64,000 bases of DNA. Origin: Flavobacteriales bacterium (GTDB lineage Bacteria; Bacteroidota; Bacteroidia; Flavobacteriales_F; PHOS-HE28). A program made the translations under genes and the position numbers. Shown here one piece after another: positions 37,884 through 46,814 of this stretch. The notes beneath the pieces are model-generated. The model ran no database searches and had not been told where the DNA came from. It saw nothing but the letters and a program-made list of their open reading frames with translations. The stretch spans positions 310,001 to 374,000 of the forward strand of contig JADJLR010000001.1 in NCBI GenBank assembly GCA_016710015.1. The letters are read 5' to 3'. Within the stretch, counting starts at the first letter, position 1. Every line of letters starts with the position of its first letter.

Positions 37884-38069
37884 GTGTAGTAACCACTAAG
37901 TTGGTGAACTAAAGATCTGCCGTCATTTCTTCTTCATGCAAGCGTCTTCGCCCCGGCTCGACGGGGGCGGAATACGCACGGCGTAGCAGGCGCTACGACG
38001 AAGTGTTCCAACGCGGCAGGAAGAAGAAAAGGCGGTGGAGATAGTTTATGAACTTAGTGGTTACTACAC
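37884..38069 (-). mobile_element. Small inverted-repeat element, copy B
   Basis: A 186-bp element with perfect 19-base ends GTGTAGTAACCACTAAGTT (37884-37902) and its complement (38051-38069). Read on the minus strand its interior follows that of copy A: TCTCCACC, TTCCTGCCGCGTTGGAACA, CTACGCCGTGC, GCATGAAGAAGAAAT. Only the left side has an adjoining TA. The ends of copies A and B share GTGTnGTAACCA but then differ, with each pair still self-complementary, so compensatory change has kept the hairpin. Confidence 0.75.
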
Positions 38070-38188
38070 GAGGCCGGGTCGTGACCGCTTGTAGGAGCGA
38101 GGGAGTCACTGCAATGCCACTTGGATCATTGAAGCTCGGTGCGACGTTGAAGTCATGGCTGTTCCAAAGGAAGCCCCGCCCCCTGGAC

Positions 38189-38716
38189 TCAACGGGTTGT
38201 GTTTGATAGCGTACACGAGAGCGTGGTCCAGCAGTTTTGGCCGATGCTGTCCACAGGGCAACTGTCCGGGTAGACCCGGTCTGACAGCGGCTGGCCATTA
38301 TTGTCCCAGCGTTGCCAAATACCCACTTTGCCTCCGTTGCAGAATTGGCCTTGGCTTTCCTTTTTCCCGTTTGGTTGGAAAAAGGTGAAGTCTCCTTGTG
38401 CGATCTGTAAGCCTTGGTCCTTGAACGTACCGGTCATCAATAGGCCGCCGTCCGGGCCATATACGCGAGCGAACCAGCCGTCCGGGGTTTTGCGCGCGGT
38501 GCGCAACAGGGTCATGTCGGCCACATAGGCATTCGCATGATACGCTACCACCATGTCGTAGTGGACCTTTCCCACGGTCAGGCTGGTCTCGCCGCGTGCG
38601 CGCATCACGGCGAGCTTGTTCACATCGTCACGCTGGCCCAAGGCCGGTAAGGCGGTAAGCACGACCACCAGCATACACGCCGGTGTCGAAGGTTTCAAGA
38701 GCGACAGGTTGTTCAT
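38189..38716 (-). CDS. Exported MORN-like (YwqK-type) repeat protein
   Basis: A 175-residue protein with an N-terminal signal (STPACMLVVVLTALPALGQ). The middle carries YGPDGGLLMTGTFKDQGLQIAQGDFTFFQPNGKKESQGQF and GKVGIWQRWDNNGQPLSDRVY, the pattern of MORN_2/YwqK repeats found in many Bacteroidota exported proteins. The C-terminal 30 residues (cysteine-containing) have no clear match. It overlaps the preceding gene by ATGA, forming a two-gene unit that ends near mobile element copy B. Confidence 0.75.
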   Translation of the reverse strand: MNNLSLLKPSTPACMLVVVLTALPALGQRDDVNKLAVMRARGETSLTVGKVHYDMVVAYHANAYVADMTLLRTARKTPDGWFARVYGPDGGLLMTGTFKDQGLQIAQGDFTFFQPNGKKESQGQFCNGGKVGIWQRWDNNGQPLSDRVYPDSCPVDSIGQNCWTTLSCTLSNTTR

Positions 38717-39576
38717 TTGGAGACCAGTGTTCTGTACAGCGATTCACTGCAACTGGCTCCATTGCAGAACCAATGCACCTCGCCATACCGATGGGTCACT
38801 TTCCGATATTCCCGTAAATGGCCTTTCTCCGTAATGCGCACGATCCAGGCCACGTATGCAGGCCGGATCTCCACCTCTTCGGTGCGATCGTCCCGTCGGG
38901 GCTCCATGGGTGGATCGACCACCGCAATTCCCGATGGCGAGGGAGGTGCAGATCCACCCGACTTGATCCCCGGTCTTGAACGCGACAGCGGCCCTCTTTC
39001 AAACGTGGAACCTGATGCAGCGACGGTCGTGCTCACCCCCGGGTGGGCCGACCCTTCGGAAGTTCCATCTGTTTCGGTCACCGCCCCAAGACCGGTCTTT
39101 TGTAGATCGGACGGACCACGGCGCTTTGCCTTTTCCCGTTCCAGCGCATAGTACGTACTGTAGTCGAAATCGCCCTTGACCGGGTCGAAGATCACCGTAC
39201 CTACGGCCTTCGCATATCCCACCACGGGTCCTTTGGGTTTGGGTTCCAACGTCACGAGAAATGGAAAACGGAAGGATGCAGTTACCCTTGTATCCTCTGG
39301 TATGTGGGTATCAAAGAATAGGGACTTGCTCAAGCAACCTTCGCGAATGAAGTGTAGCACGTAGTCCTGTTGCAGGTCCAGATTCAGCGTAAAATGAGCG
39401 ATGTGGTCCTGTAGCACCTGGACCTGTTTCCCATTGCGCTCCACGATAACACGCGCCCCTTCCATGGACATGCCCTTGACGCGGAACTTCCCGTCCACCT
39501 GCAATTCTTGCGACATGGTGGTTCCGAGAGTGATCGCGGCGATCAACGGTACCAAGGGGGCTAGCGGGGTTTTCAT
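38713..39576 (-). CDS. Exported protein of unknown function with carboxypeptidase-regulatory-like domain
   Basis: A 287-residue protein; ATG 39576 gives the signal peptide MKTPLAPLVPLIAAITLGTTM. The first 110 mature residues (GKFRVKGMSMEGARVIVERNG, LNLDLQQDYVLHFIREGCLSKSLFFDT, FPFLVTLEP) resemble the beta-sandwich CarboxypepD_reg-like domains of Bacteroidota surface proteins. A low-complexity serine/proline/glycine stretch follows and then a short conserved-looking end (AYVAWIVRITEKGHLREYRKVTHRYG). It is translationally coupled to the MORN-like gene. Confidence 0.75.
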   Translation of the reverse strand: MKTPLAPLVPLIAAITLGTTMSQELQVDGKFRVKGMSMEGARVIVERNGKQVQVLQDHIAHFTLNLDLQQDYVLHFIREGCLSKSLFFDTHIPEDTRVTASFRFPFLVTLEPKPKGPVVGYAKAVGTVIFDPVKGDFDYSTYYALEREKAKRRGPSDLQKTGLGAVTETDGTSEGSAHPGVSTTVAASGSTFERGPLSRSRPGIKSGGSAPPSPSGIAVVDPPMEPRRDDRTEEVEIRPAYVAWIVRITEKGHLREYRKVTHRYGEVHWFCNGASCSESLYRTLVSK

Positions 39577-39730
39577 TGTCGTGGGATCGATGAGAGACAC
39601 AGACCACGTATCAAAGATGGGCGGCCATTCATCCGTTTCCTATACCCATTAATAGGGATTTTGATCAGTGGGAAAAGGCAGGAGTTCGATGACCTGGAGA
39701 GGCTTCGACTCGCTATCCTCACCCCCATAG

Positions 39731-39982
39731 AACACCCTCAACCACCTCGACCATGACCGTGGCTTGCAATACACCTGGGTGGATGGCTTTACCATCCAAG
39801 TTTCGGTTTCGGGTGGCGAAGTACAGATCGAAGCGAACGAGGCGGGCTTGATGTCGTTGGCGAACCACTTGGTGGTGCTCGCACAGAAGGGCACACCGCG
39901 TAGCGGTCACATCCACTTGGACGAACACAATGCGTTGGAGGGTGGGTCAACGGCACTTGTGATCGGGAAGTTGGCTGGGTAG
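39731..39982 (+). pseudogene. Imm32-like immunity gene with lost start codon (possibly TTG start at 39764)
   Basis: The frame opens after a TAG at 39728 and encodes HDRGLQYTWVDGFTIQVSV, EANEAGLMSLANHLVVLAQ, GHIHLDEHNALEGGSTALVIGKL. It carries the full Imm32 pattern, including HxHLDE and the EGS end. Compared with 37437, the ATG is replaced by ATA and two bases are missing, so the N-terminus is lost; TTG 39764 would give a 72-residue protein. Imm32 proteins neutralise toxins of polymorphic/contact systems; no toxin gene is adjacent. Confidence 0.6.
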
Positions 39983-40016
39983 GGGTTGGCCTAAAGCAAG
40001 ATCTTGAGAAGGCGCG

Positions 40017-40024
40017 TACATTTG
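40017..40024 (+). promoter_or_regulatory. Candidate -7 box for the gene at 40029
   Basis: TACATTTG, a perfect TAnnTTTG, with four bases between it and the GTG start. It supports GTG 40029 as the true start and a leaderless or nearly leaderless transcript of the two-gene unit. Confidence 0.5.
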
Positions 40025-40028
40025 AAAT

Positions 40029-40808
40029 GTGGAACGCACCGCCTCCTTTGAAGTGATCGTGACCGGTACCCGAGGTGGCAAGCCTTTGGGTCCGGCGGAC
40101 TACGACATCAAGGAGTTGCGCGAGTTGCTTGGCGAAGTGGAAGTATTGCTCTTCCCGAATGATCGCAAGCAGCGCCCTGTGATCAGTTACGAAGTGCAGG
40201 AGGGCTCGGTGCGTAACATCTTCCGTACGGGCTTGCAAGCCGTGGCGCAGACGGGTGCGGTGCTGGGCCTTGTGAGCAGCGCTGGTAATGTGGATGTGCT
40301 TGAGCCGCGCACGGCGAAAGCCATTGAGGCACTGCAACGGTGGGCTGAACAGAGCGATCTGGCTTTCACGTTGCGCACCTCGTTGCCCGGTTCGGTCGAA
40401 TTGCGGATCGACCGCACCACACATTATTTGCGCTCGGAGGCCACCAGTGTTGAGACGGAGGTGTATCTCTACGGTCGTGTGGTCGACGCCGGTGGCAAGG
40501 AGAAGCCGAACATCCATTTGCATGTGGACGGGCAAGGCATTTTCGTGATCGATGCCCAAGAGCAGTTCCTCGAAGGACTGAAGGTGAATATCCTGTATCA
40601 CCGCATGGGGATCCGCGCGATCGGACGCCAGAACTTACAGACCGGCGAGATCGAGAAGGGTACGTTGAAACTCGTTGAGCTGATCGACTACGACGAGCAG
40701 TATGAAGAAGCTTATCTGGAACGCTTGCAAGCCAAGGCGTACACGTGGCTCAAGGACACGGACCCGGACCAATACTTGAACGATGTCAGGGGTGAATACG
40801 GGGCTTGA
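40029..40808 (+). CDS. Unassigned 259-residue protein, partner of a PIN-domain gene
   Basis: No family recognised. A cytosolic, soluble-looking protein without signal peptide or membrane helix. Segments: SFEVIVTGTRGGKPLGPADYDI, LLFPNDRKQRPVISYEVQEGSVRNIF, a glycine/alanine-rich middle, LHVDGQGIFVIDAQEQFLEG, GIRAIGRQNLQTGEIEKGTLKLVELIDYDE and an acidic, tyrosine-rich tail. There is no helix-turn-helix or AbrB motif as in normal VapB antitoxins. The last 26 bases overlap the PIN-domain gene, so the two are translated together. It may inhibit, recruit or supply substrate to the nuclease; this is inference. Confidence 0.8.
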   Translation: MERTASFEVIVTGTRGGKPLGPADYDIKELRELLGEVEVLLFPNDRKQRPVISYEVQEGSVRNIFRTGLQAVAQTGAVLGLVSSAGNVDVLEPRTAKAIEALQRWAEQSDLAFTLRTSLPGSVELRIDRTTHYLRSEATSVETEVYLYGRVVDAGGKEKPNIHLHVDGQGIFVIDAQEQFLEGLKVNILYHRMGIRAIGRQNLQTGEIEKGTLKLVELIDYDEQYEEAYLERLQAKAYTWLKDTDPDQYLNDVRGEYGA

Positions 40809-41298
40809 AGCGGTGCAAGGCGTGTTGCTGGATACCGGCTTCCTCATCCGCTTAATGAAAGTCGATGATCCGTTGAGCCCGAATGCCAAGGCATGGCTCC
40901 GCGAACTTCTGGATCGAAAAGTGCCACTGTACCTGAGCACCATTGTGATCGCGGAATGGTGCGTGAAAGGGAGTCTCGATCAGTTACCAGTGCGGAACAT
41001 GCGCGTGTTACCGTTCAATGTGGAGCATGCGCTCCGTGCTGGACCATTCAGCGGTTCGCTGCTCGCCATGCGCGAGAAAGGCAGCACGGATGAGCGCGCC
41101 GTGGTGCTCAACGATGTGAAGTTGCTGGCCCAAGCTGAAGCGACCGTTAGCATCAGTCATATCCTAACGAAGGATGGTGGCTTTCGCTCACGCATCGCAC
41201 AACTGACCGGGGCAGGCCACGTCGTCAGCACGCGTATTCTCGACCTTAACGTACCGATGGCCGAAATGCTAGGACGTTTGGACTTTCCGGTTGAATAA
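40783..41298 (+). CDS. PIN-domain nuclease-like protein
   Basis: A 171-residue protein with the acidic residues expected of a PIN-domain ribonuclease: D17 (VLLDTGFLIRL), E58 (STIVIAEW), D111 (LNDVKLLAQA) and D131 (ILTKDGGF). PIN proteins cleave RNA with metal ions and are often toxins of type II toxin-antitoxin pairs (VapC). It is longer than typical VapC (about 130) and its partner is not a VapB. ATG 40783 lies inside the preceding gene; a later start shortly after that gene's end would remove only residues before D17. Confidence 0.8.
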   Translation: MSGVNTGLEAVQGVLLDTGFLIRLMKVDDPLSPNAKAWLRELLDRKVPLYLSTIVIAEWCVKGSLDQLPVRNMRVLPFNVEHALRAGPFSGSLLAMREKGSTDERAVVLNDVKLLAQAEATVSISHILTKDGGFRSRIAQLTGAGHVVSTRILDLNVPMAEMLGRLDFPVE

Positions 41299-41354
41299 GG
41301 GCACTTTCCCTCGCGCTTCGCGATCTCGCGATGTGCACTCCTTCTGCACCCCAT

Positions 41355-42926
41355 TCAATGCGCCACCTCCACCTTCAATGTGGTGCTGCTCTCCCCCACT
41401 TCAAGCACCAACACGTACGTACCATTCGGCAGGTCTTTTACGGGCAGCTCGAAGGTGGAGCGGTCTCCAGTTGGGTAGAGGTCGCGGCCGGCAATGCGGT
41501 TGCCGCGCAGATCGAAGAGCCGGGAGGTGACGCGCTCTCCAGTACAACCGCCGAGTACGATGCGGACCATGTCGTTGGCGGGGTTCGGATCCACCTCCAC
41601 CTTACAAGGCAGTGCATGCCGGTGTTCCGAAAGGCCTACCAGTTGGTTCAGGTCATAGGTATCGACCCCGGCATTCAGGGGTTCGGCCAATACGGCTGCT
41701 GCTGCCAATACCGCTTTGGTGCTGCGCGTCAGGAAGGGGATGTCCAAGGTGGCGGGCACATCATTCGGCGTGTGGTAGTTAGGGTTGCGGAATTCACTAG
41801 CATCGGTAAGCATCAAGGCGGGTATGCCTGCATCCCAGAACCGGGCATGGTCGCTGCGGCGCAGGTCCGGCGCGATCTGGCCGTTGCCGGGCACCGAGAG
41901 CGGCACGCGGCGCAGGTCGGGTACGTAACTGTCCACCGCATTCACGAAGCTGGCATTCAAGGGGTCCGAAGCGGAGTTGCCCACCACGGTGAGGAAGTTT
42001 CCACGGTATCCATCCGCCTCGATATCGGCCACCGCAGCGGGGAACAGCAGTTCAAATCCAGCAGGCAGCGACTGGCTGTCGGGTTCTTCACTGTAATAGC
42101 CGATCATCTCCATGTTCAGCACACCGGCAATGGTCTCCCAGGCCGGGATACCGCTTTGCACGTACTGCCCGCTGCCGACCAGGCCTTGCTCCTCGAAGCT
42201 GAAGCCGATGTAGCGCAAGCTGTTCTTGAAATTGTATTGGGAAAGGATGCGTGCCACCTCCAAGGTCGCGACCACACCGCTGGCATTGTCATCGGCACCC
42301 ATGGTGTTGCTCACCGCGTCGTAGTGCGCATCCACGATGTAGGTGTTGTCCTCATTCTCCAGACCCGTCTGTCGACCGATCACATTGGGCACCGTACCTC
42401 CGGCGTAGGTAACGCTCTGCTCGGTCATTTCAAGACCTGCATTGGTGAACGCGTTCTGGAGCGTATCGCCAATGGCATTGATACCCGCTAGGGCCGTGCT
42501 GTGGTGGCGGGGAATGGCGATGTTGGTGATCAGTTCGCTCATGCGCGCTTCGGTCACTTGGTCCACCATCGCTTGGATGTCGGGCGTGTTACCATCATCA
42601 GCGATCACGCGCACGGTGGCCTCGTAGATGTTGGGGATGGCATCGAAGCTCCAGGTGATGGTCTTGTCCGTTCCCGGTGCAATGGCCACGCCCACATCGC
42701 CGCTCACCTGCGACACATCCGCCAAGAAGGTCGCACCACCATCCAAGGAGGCTTCCAGACGCACATTGCTGGCATCACCCTCATTGTCGGTCAGATCGTA
42801 ATGCACTAGGACGGTCCCGGCACCGGCATCCACCTCCGCCAAGGTGATAGTGACTACTGGCGCGGCATTCTGGCCGATGGCCAGCATGGCAGAGAGGAAC
42901 AAGACAAGGCTATGGATGCTTCGCAT
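41355..42926 (-). CDS. Secreted M28-family metallopeptidase with T9SS sorting domain
   Basis: A 523-residue exported aminopeptidase-like protein: signal MRSIHSLVLFLSAMLAIGQ, an N-terminal Ig-like domain of about 100 residues, then the peptidase domain. Zinc site residues are visible in YIVDAHYDAVSN (His), MGADDNASG (Asp), FSFEEQGLVGSGQY (Glu pair) and NYHTPND (His). The end, VEVDPNPANDMVRIVLGG and following, is a type A T9SS domain. The frame extends upstream to 42995, but only ATG 42926 gives a signal peptide. Confidence 0.92.
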   Translation of the reverse strand: MRSIHSLVLFLSAMLAIGQNAAPVVTITLAEVDAGAGTVLVHYDLTDNEGDASNVRLEASLDGGATFLADVSQVSGDVGVAIAPGTDKTITWSFDAIPNIYEATVRVIADDGNTPDIQAMVDQVTEARMSELITNIAIPRHHSTALAGINAIGDTLQNAFTNAGLEMTEQSVTYAGGTVPNVIGRQTGLENEDNTYIVDAHYDAVSNTMGADDNASGVVATLEVARILSQYNFKNSLRYIGFSFEEQGLVGSGQYVQSGIPAWETIAGVLNMEMIGYYSEEPDSQSLPAGFELLFPAAVADIEADGYRGNFLTVVGNSASDPLNASFVNAVDSYVPDLRRVPLSVPGNGQIAPDLRRSDHARFWDAGIPALMLTDASEFRNPNYHTPNDVPATLDIPFLTRSTKAVLAAAAVLAEPLNAGVDTYDLNQLVGLSEHRHALPCKVEVDPNPANDMVRIVLGGCTGERVTSRLFDLRGNRIAGRDLYPTGDRSTFELPVKDLPNGTYVLVLEVGESSTTLKVEVAH

Positions 42927-42958
42927 GATGGATGGCTTGATCCACCAATGTAGCGTTC

Positions 42959-43107
42959 CTACGTGGCCGCTTGGTCGTAGCCGTTGCCGAAACAATCATG
43001 GATCGCAGGGTCCCGAAACGGATATCCGGCGAAGGTTTGGACCGCCGAAACCAACCCCTTGTGAAATGGGTGTACCAGCACCTGGCCAAGCCGGGCGTGG
43101 ACGGCCC
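42959..43107 (-). other. Possible gene remnant between two T9SS genes
   Basis: A minus-strand frame reads PFHKGLVSAVQTFAGYPF, RDPAIHDCFGNGYDQAAT and stops at 42959. It has no start of its own and the family is not recognised. FGNGYDQ resembles FSNGYDR of the remnant at 37709-37883, and the DNA around it shares about 20 bases with that region. It could be the tail of a decayed gene family. Confidence 0.25.
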
Positions 43108-43995
43108 CTACTCCTTCACGATGGTCGCGTAGCGCAAGGAGCGGCCATTGTTCACGCGCACAACGTAGGTGCCCGGTGCCAGATGCGCTGTTGCAATGCC
43201 CACCGTGCCGTTGGTGGCCATGGAGCCGCTGCCCACCTGCCTGCCTTGCGTATCGAACAAGCCATAGGTGCTGCCCGCCGTAACGTTGGTGAGTTGGACA
43301 CGATCGCTGCACGGGTTCGGATAGGTATGCAAGGCATCTGTAACAGGTTCAGCCATGCCCACGGTCGCCTCACCGAACACGAGGATCCGGTCGCCATCAT
43401 CCATCACGATCGGGTACAAGGGCTGGGTGTTCCACAGGAACATATCATCCTGCGTACTCACCATTTTCACCACGTTGGTAAAGGTGCCCAGTGGGGTGAT
43501 GGCCGTGCCGTGCCCGGTGTAGCTCCACAGGATCGTGGACGGACCGGAATTGTCGGTGTACGTATCTGTGAAGGACTGCCCATACGCCATGGGGAATTCC
43601 ATGATCTTGGAATAGTCCGAGTAGTTGTTCGTTGCGCTCGGTACGTTCATCGCGACCACGTTCACTTCGGTGCTGGTGATGGAGATGTACGCATAGTCCG
43701 TACCCACGCCGGTCACTGTCTGTGCCCAGGTCCAGTTCGCTGCCGGATAGGTGGCCGCGTATGGTGTGCCGGTTGCCGTACCGAAGGTGAGCGAACCCAC
43801 CGGCAACAGGGACACCGAGCTCAGATCCCAGGTCTGGTCCACCCCATTACTGATGGAGGTGACGGTTCCCATGCCGGTGAGCAGGTGCATTTGCGTGACC
43901 AGACCGTTGGGTTCTATGGAATTGTATTGGATGGTGGTCTGGCCCTGTGCTGCGAGCAGGAACAGTGCGGCCAATGGAGTAGTTCGTATGCGCAT
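43108..43995 (-). CDS. Secreted protein with T9SS sorting domain, function unknown
   Basis: A 295-residue exported protein: signal MRIRTTPLAALFLLAAQGQ, then a beta-rich domain (LVTQMHLLTGMGTVTSISNGVDQTWDLSS, TYPAANWTWAQTVTG, IMEFPMAYGQSFTDTY) of a kind often seen as the only domain in small T9SS proteins of this phylum. The end, DALHTYPNPCSDRVQLTNV to RYATIVKE, is a type A sorting domain. It has the same orientation as the M28 peptidase gene. Confidence 0.88.
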   Translation of the reverse strand: MRIRTTPLAALFLLAAQGQTTIQYNSIEPNGLVTQMHLLTGMGTVTSISNGVDQTWDLSSVSLLPVGSLTFGTATGTPYAATYPAANWTWAQTVTGVGTDYAYISITSTEVNVVAMNVPSATNNYSDYSKIMEFPMAYGQSFTDTYTDNSGPSTILWSYTGHGTAITPLGTFTNVVKMVSTQDDMFLWNTQPLYPIVMDDGDRILVFGEATVGMAEPVTDALHTYPNPCSDRVQLTNVTAGSTYGLFDTQGRQVGSGSMATNGTVGIATAHLAPGTYVVRVNNGRSLRYATIVKE

Positions 43996-44311
43996 GGGAG
44001 AGTGTTCTGTTGTGAATGAAGGTCCGTATCACCGACCAAACTACACTTTCCGGATGTATGCTGTACCCTCCCCTGTTGACGCAGCTCCCGAGACGGAGTA
44101 CCTACCACGGCCATAATGGTCCCGACTCTTTCGAGGTGGCAGCTTCTCTGAGGATTGAAGGCCCTGTGGGAGTCCAGACTCAGTCATGTATCGAACGCCA
44201 GTTGAGCAATGGTCTCTGGTTGTGTGGCCGCTCTGTATGGAAGCCGATGGCCGCTACGATCTTTTACTTTTCTTTGATCAAGGAACAAAAGCACCGTTCG
44301 AACGCTACGTC
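43996..44311. other. Intergenic region without recognisable features
   Basis: Divergent space between the two T9SS genes. I see no convincing gene, repeat or hairpin; promoters for both genes are presumably here. Confidence 0.5.
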
Positions 44312-46164
44312 ATGATCAACTCAAGAACCGTCGCCGTCTGTTTGCTAGCGATGACGCACCACCTCGCATCGGCCCAAACGACGCTCACCATCGCCGACGG
44401 ATCGGCGGCATCGTGCTTGGGCATACTGCACGACTCTGGCAGCACGGGCGGGAACGGCTATTCCAACAACGAGGACTTCACCTTCACGCTCTGTCCGGAC
44501 CAACCCGATGTCAACCTCATGTTGACTTTTCAATCCTTCGATCTGGACCAATCGGGTGATGCAGGAACGTGGGACAACTTGGGCATCTTCGACGGGGACG
44601 ATATCGACGCACCCTCGCTCGGTACGTACACGGGCACGCAGTTGCAGAACCTGACGGTGAGCGCCACCGTGTTCAATACGACCGGCTGCCTCACCTTTCG
44701 TTTCCGGTCCAACGACATTGGTACGGGGGTGTTCGCAGCAAGCTTCGCATGCGTTATCCCCTGCTATCCACCGACCGCAGTGGCCTTCATGTCCCCCTTC
44801 TCACCAGCACGGATCTGTGCCGGCGAGGAGCTGCAATTCGACGGCAGTGCATCCTTCGCCTCCCCCGGGAATTCCATCGATGCCTACCACTGGCGCTTCG
44901 GGCCCGTTGATGCGGCGAGCGGCCCGATCGTGAGCCACGTGTTCGACTCCCCGGGGTACTACCCGGTAACGCTCACCGTGATCGATGACAATGCGTGTGA
45001 GAGCATGAACTCTGTGGAATTGGTGGTATACGTGAGCACGCCTCCGATCCTCAGCTTGTCGGCATCGGATACGGTCGCTTGCGTGGGTAGCCCGATCGAG
45101 TTGAATGCTACGCTGGAACCCGTACCCTGGGCCGCGAACAATGTCAATTACGGACCGGGCATCTTTCTCCCGGATGATGTTGGGGTACCCTTGACATCGG
45201 ACGTTACGCTGACCGGTTTCGCCCCGGGAGCGACGGTGACTTCGACGAACGACCTCACATCGCTTTGCGTGGACATGGAACACAGTTTCATGGGCGACCT
45301 CGTGCTGCAAGTGATCTGCCCCAACGGGAGCGAACTGGTCCTGTACCAGCAAGGGGGTGGCAACACGTACGTTGGCGCGGCGAACGATCAGGACACCTCG
45401 GCCGAACCGGTGCCGGGGAATGCTGGCACTATTGCTGGAGCCCAACGGCCACCAACGGTACGTGGACGGATAATTCCACGATCGGGAGCAACAACACGCA
45501 ACTTGCAGGAACCCCTCCGAATGCTGCATTGAACCCGGGCACGTACGAGGCGGAAGGGTCGTGGAGCAACCTGATCGGTTGTCCCTTGAACGGCATCTGG
45601 CAATTCCGCGCCACGGACCTGTGGGCGGTGGACAATGGCTTCCTGTGCGTGTGGGAAATCCATTTCGACCCTGCACTTGCTGGCGATACCACGGCCTTCG
45701 TACCGAGTTACGGACCCGGTTGCGACTCCACCTTCTGGAGCGGACCGGACATCACCGCAGCAGACCCTTGGTGCAATACTGTGGTAGCAACTCCTACTAC
45801 ACCCGGCCAAGAGGAATACACCTACACCGCGATCGATGACTTCGGGTGTACGTTCCAATCATCCATTACCCTCAACGTTCTGGAGGCCACTGACCCGTAT
45901 TGCCTGACCCTCGGCACGGAAAGCGCAAGCATGGACGCGGTGAGCGTATTTCCGGTTCCGGTGCGCGATGTGCTGCACGTTCGCCACACGGAACCGATCG
46001 ACGGCTACGAACTGATCGACCTGCGAGGCCGTCAAATCATGATGGGCAGCACCCCGACATCTGGATCACTTCTCCTCGATCTAGGAGGGCTCCCTGCTGG
46101 CCTGTATCTGCTGCGGTTGGAAACAGCATCTGGACCGGTTCCGGTGCGTGTGGTGAAGGAGTGA
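44312..46164 (+). pseudogene. Secreted CUB/PKD/T9SS protein with a one-base frameshift
   Basis: About 617 residues when repaired. ATG 44312 gives a signal peptide (ends LASAQ). Then come a CUB-like domain (CLGILHDSGSTGGNGYSNNEDFTFT, LGIFDGDD), a PKD domain (CAGEELQFDGSASF to VTLTVIDDNAC), a proprotein-convertase-P-like domain interrupted by the frameshift (DLVLQVICPNGSELVLYQQ, then NGIWQFRATDLWAVDNGFLCVWEIHF) and a T9SS end (VSVFPVPVRDVLHV). The frame breaks at the GGGG run 45415-45418; one added G restores it. A homopolymer error is possible. Confidence 0.85.
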
Positions 46165-46232
46165 GTCTCTAGTGCACGCGTGCGACCGTGATCTTCTCGA
46201 TCAAGTACATTCCGTTATCAATACGATCAGCC

Positions 46233-46793
46233 ATGGATGTGAAGGACATGGAGGCCAAGATGCTGGCCAGCCTCGAAGAAAAGACCGGGAAACCGATCGC
46301 GCATTGGGTCACCGTCGCGAAGAAGTCCGGCCTTACGAAGCACATGCAGATCCTGAAGTACCTGAAGGACGAACATGGACTGCGATATGGTCACGCGAAT
46401 ACCGTCGCGTTCAAAGCCCTCGGCACCGATGCTGCATCTGCTGCTAGCGACACCGAACTCGTGGATGGCATGTTCAAAGGGAAGGAGCATTTCCGAAAAC
46501 TCCATGACAAGCTCGCCAAGTCCATCAAGGCTTTCGGAAAGGATGTCGAACTCGCACCGAAGAAAAGTTACGTGAGCGTTCGGCGCGCGAAGCAGTTCGC
46601 CATTCTACAACCCAGCACCAAGAACCGTTTCGATCTGGGCATCAACCTAAAGGGGCAGCCCGGAACAGCGCGCCTGGAAGAAGGTGCCGCCTTCAACGGA
46701 ATGGCCAGTCACCGTGTGGCGCTGACGAACGAGAAGGACGTGGACGCCGAATTACTTCGCTGGTTGAAGGAGGCGTACAAGGCGGCCGGGTGA
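46233..46793 (+). CDS. DUF4287 and DUF5655 domain-containing protein
   Basis: A 186-residue cytosolic protein. The N-terminal 60 residues (KMLASLEEKTGKPIAHWVTVAKKSGLTKHMQILKYLKDEHGLRYGHANTVAF) are DUF4287, and the remainder (HDKLAKSIKAFGKDVELAPKKSYVSVRRAKQFAILQPSTKNRFDLGINLKG, WLKEAYKAAG) is DUF5655. The combination is common in bacteria and looks like a small nucleic-acid or ligand-binding unit, but no function is established. It stands alone. Confidence 0.88.
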   Translation: MDVKDMEAKMLASLEEKTGKPIAHWVTVAKKSGLTKHMQILKYLKDEHGLRYGHANTVAFKALGTDAASAASDTELVDGMFKGKEHFRKLHDKLAKSIKAFGKDVELAPKKSYVSVRRAKQFAILQPSTKNRFDLGINLKGQPGTARLEEGAAFNGMASHRVALTNEKDVDAELLRWLKEAYKAAG

Positions 46794-46814
46794 GCTAGCA
46801 GCGCTGCAAACCCA

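Noticed and set aside
42844..44019. Plus-strand frame spanning the M28/T9SS gene junction
   Set aside because: It is mostly antisense to the T9SS gene at 43108-43995 and lacks motifs.
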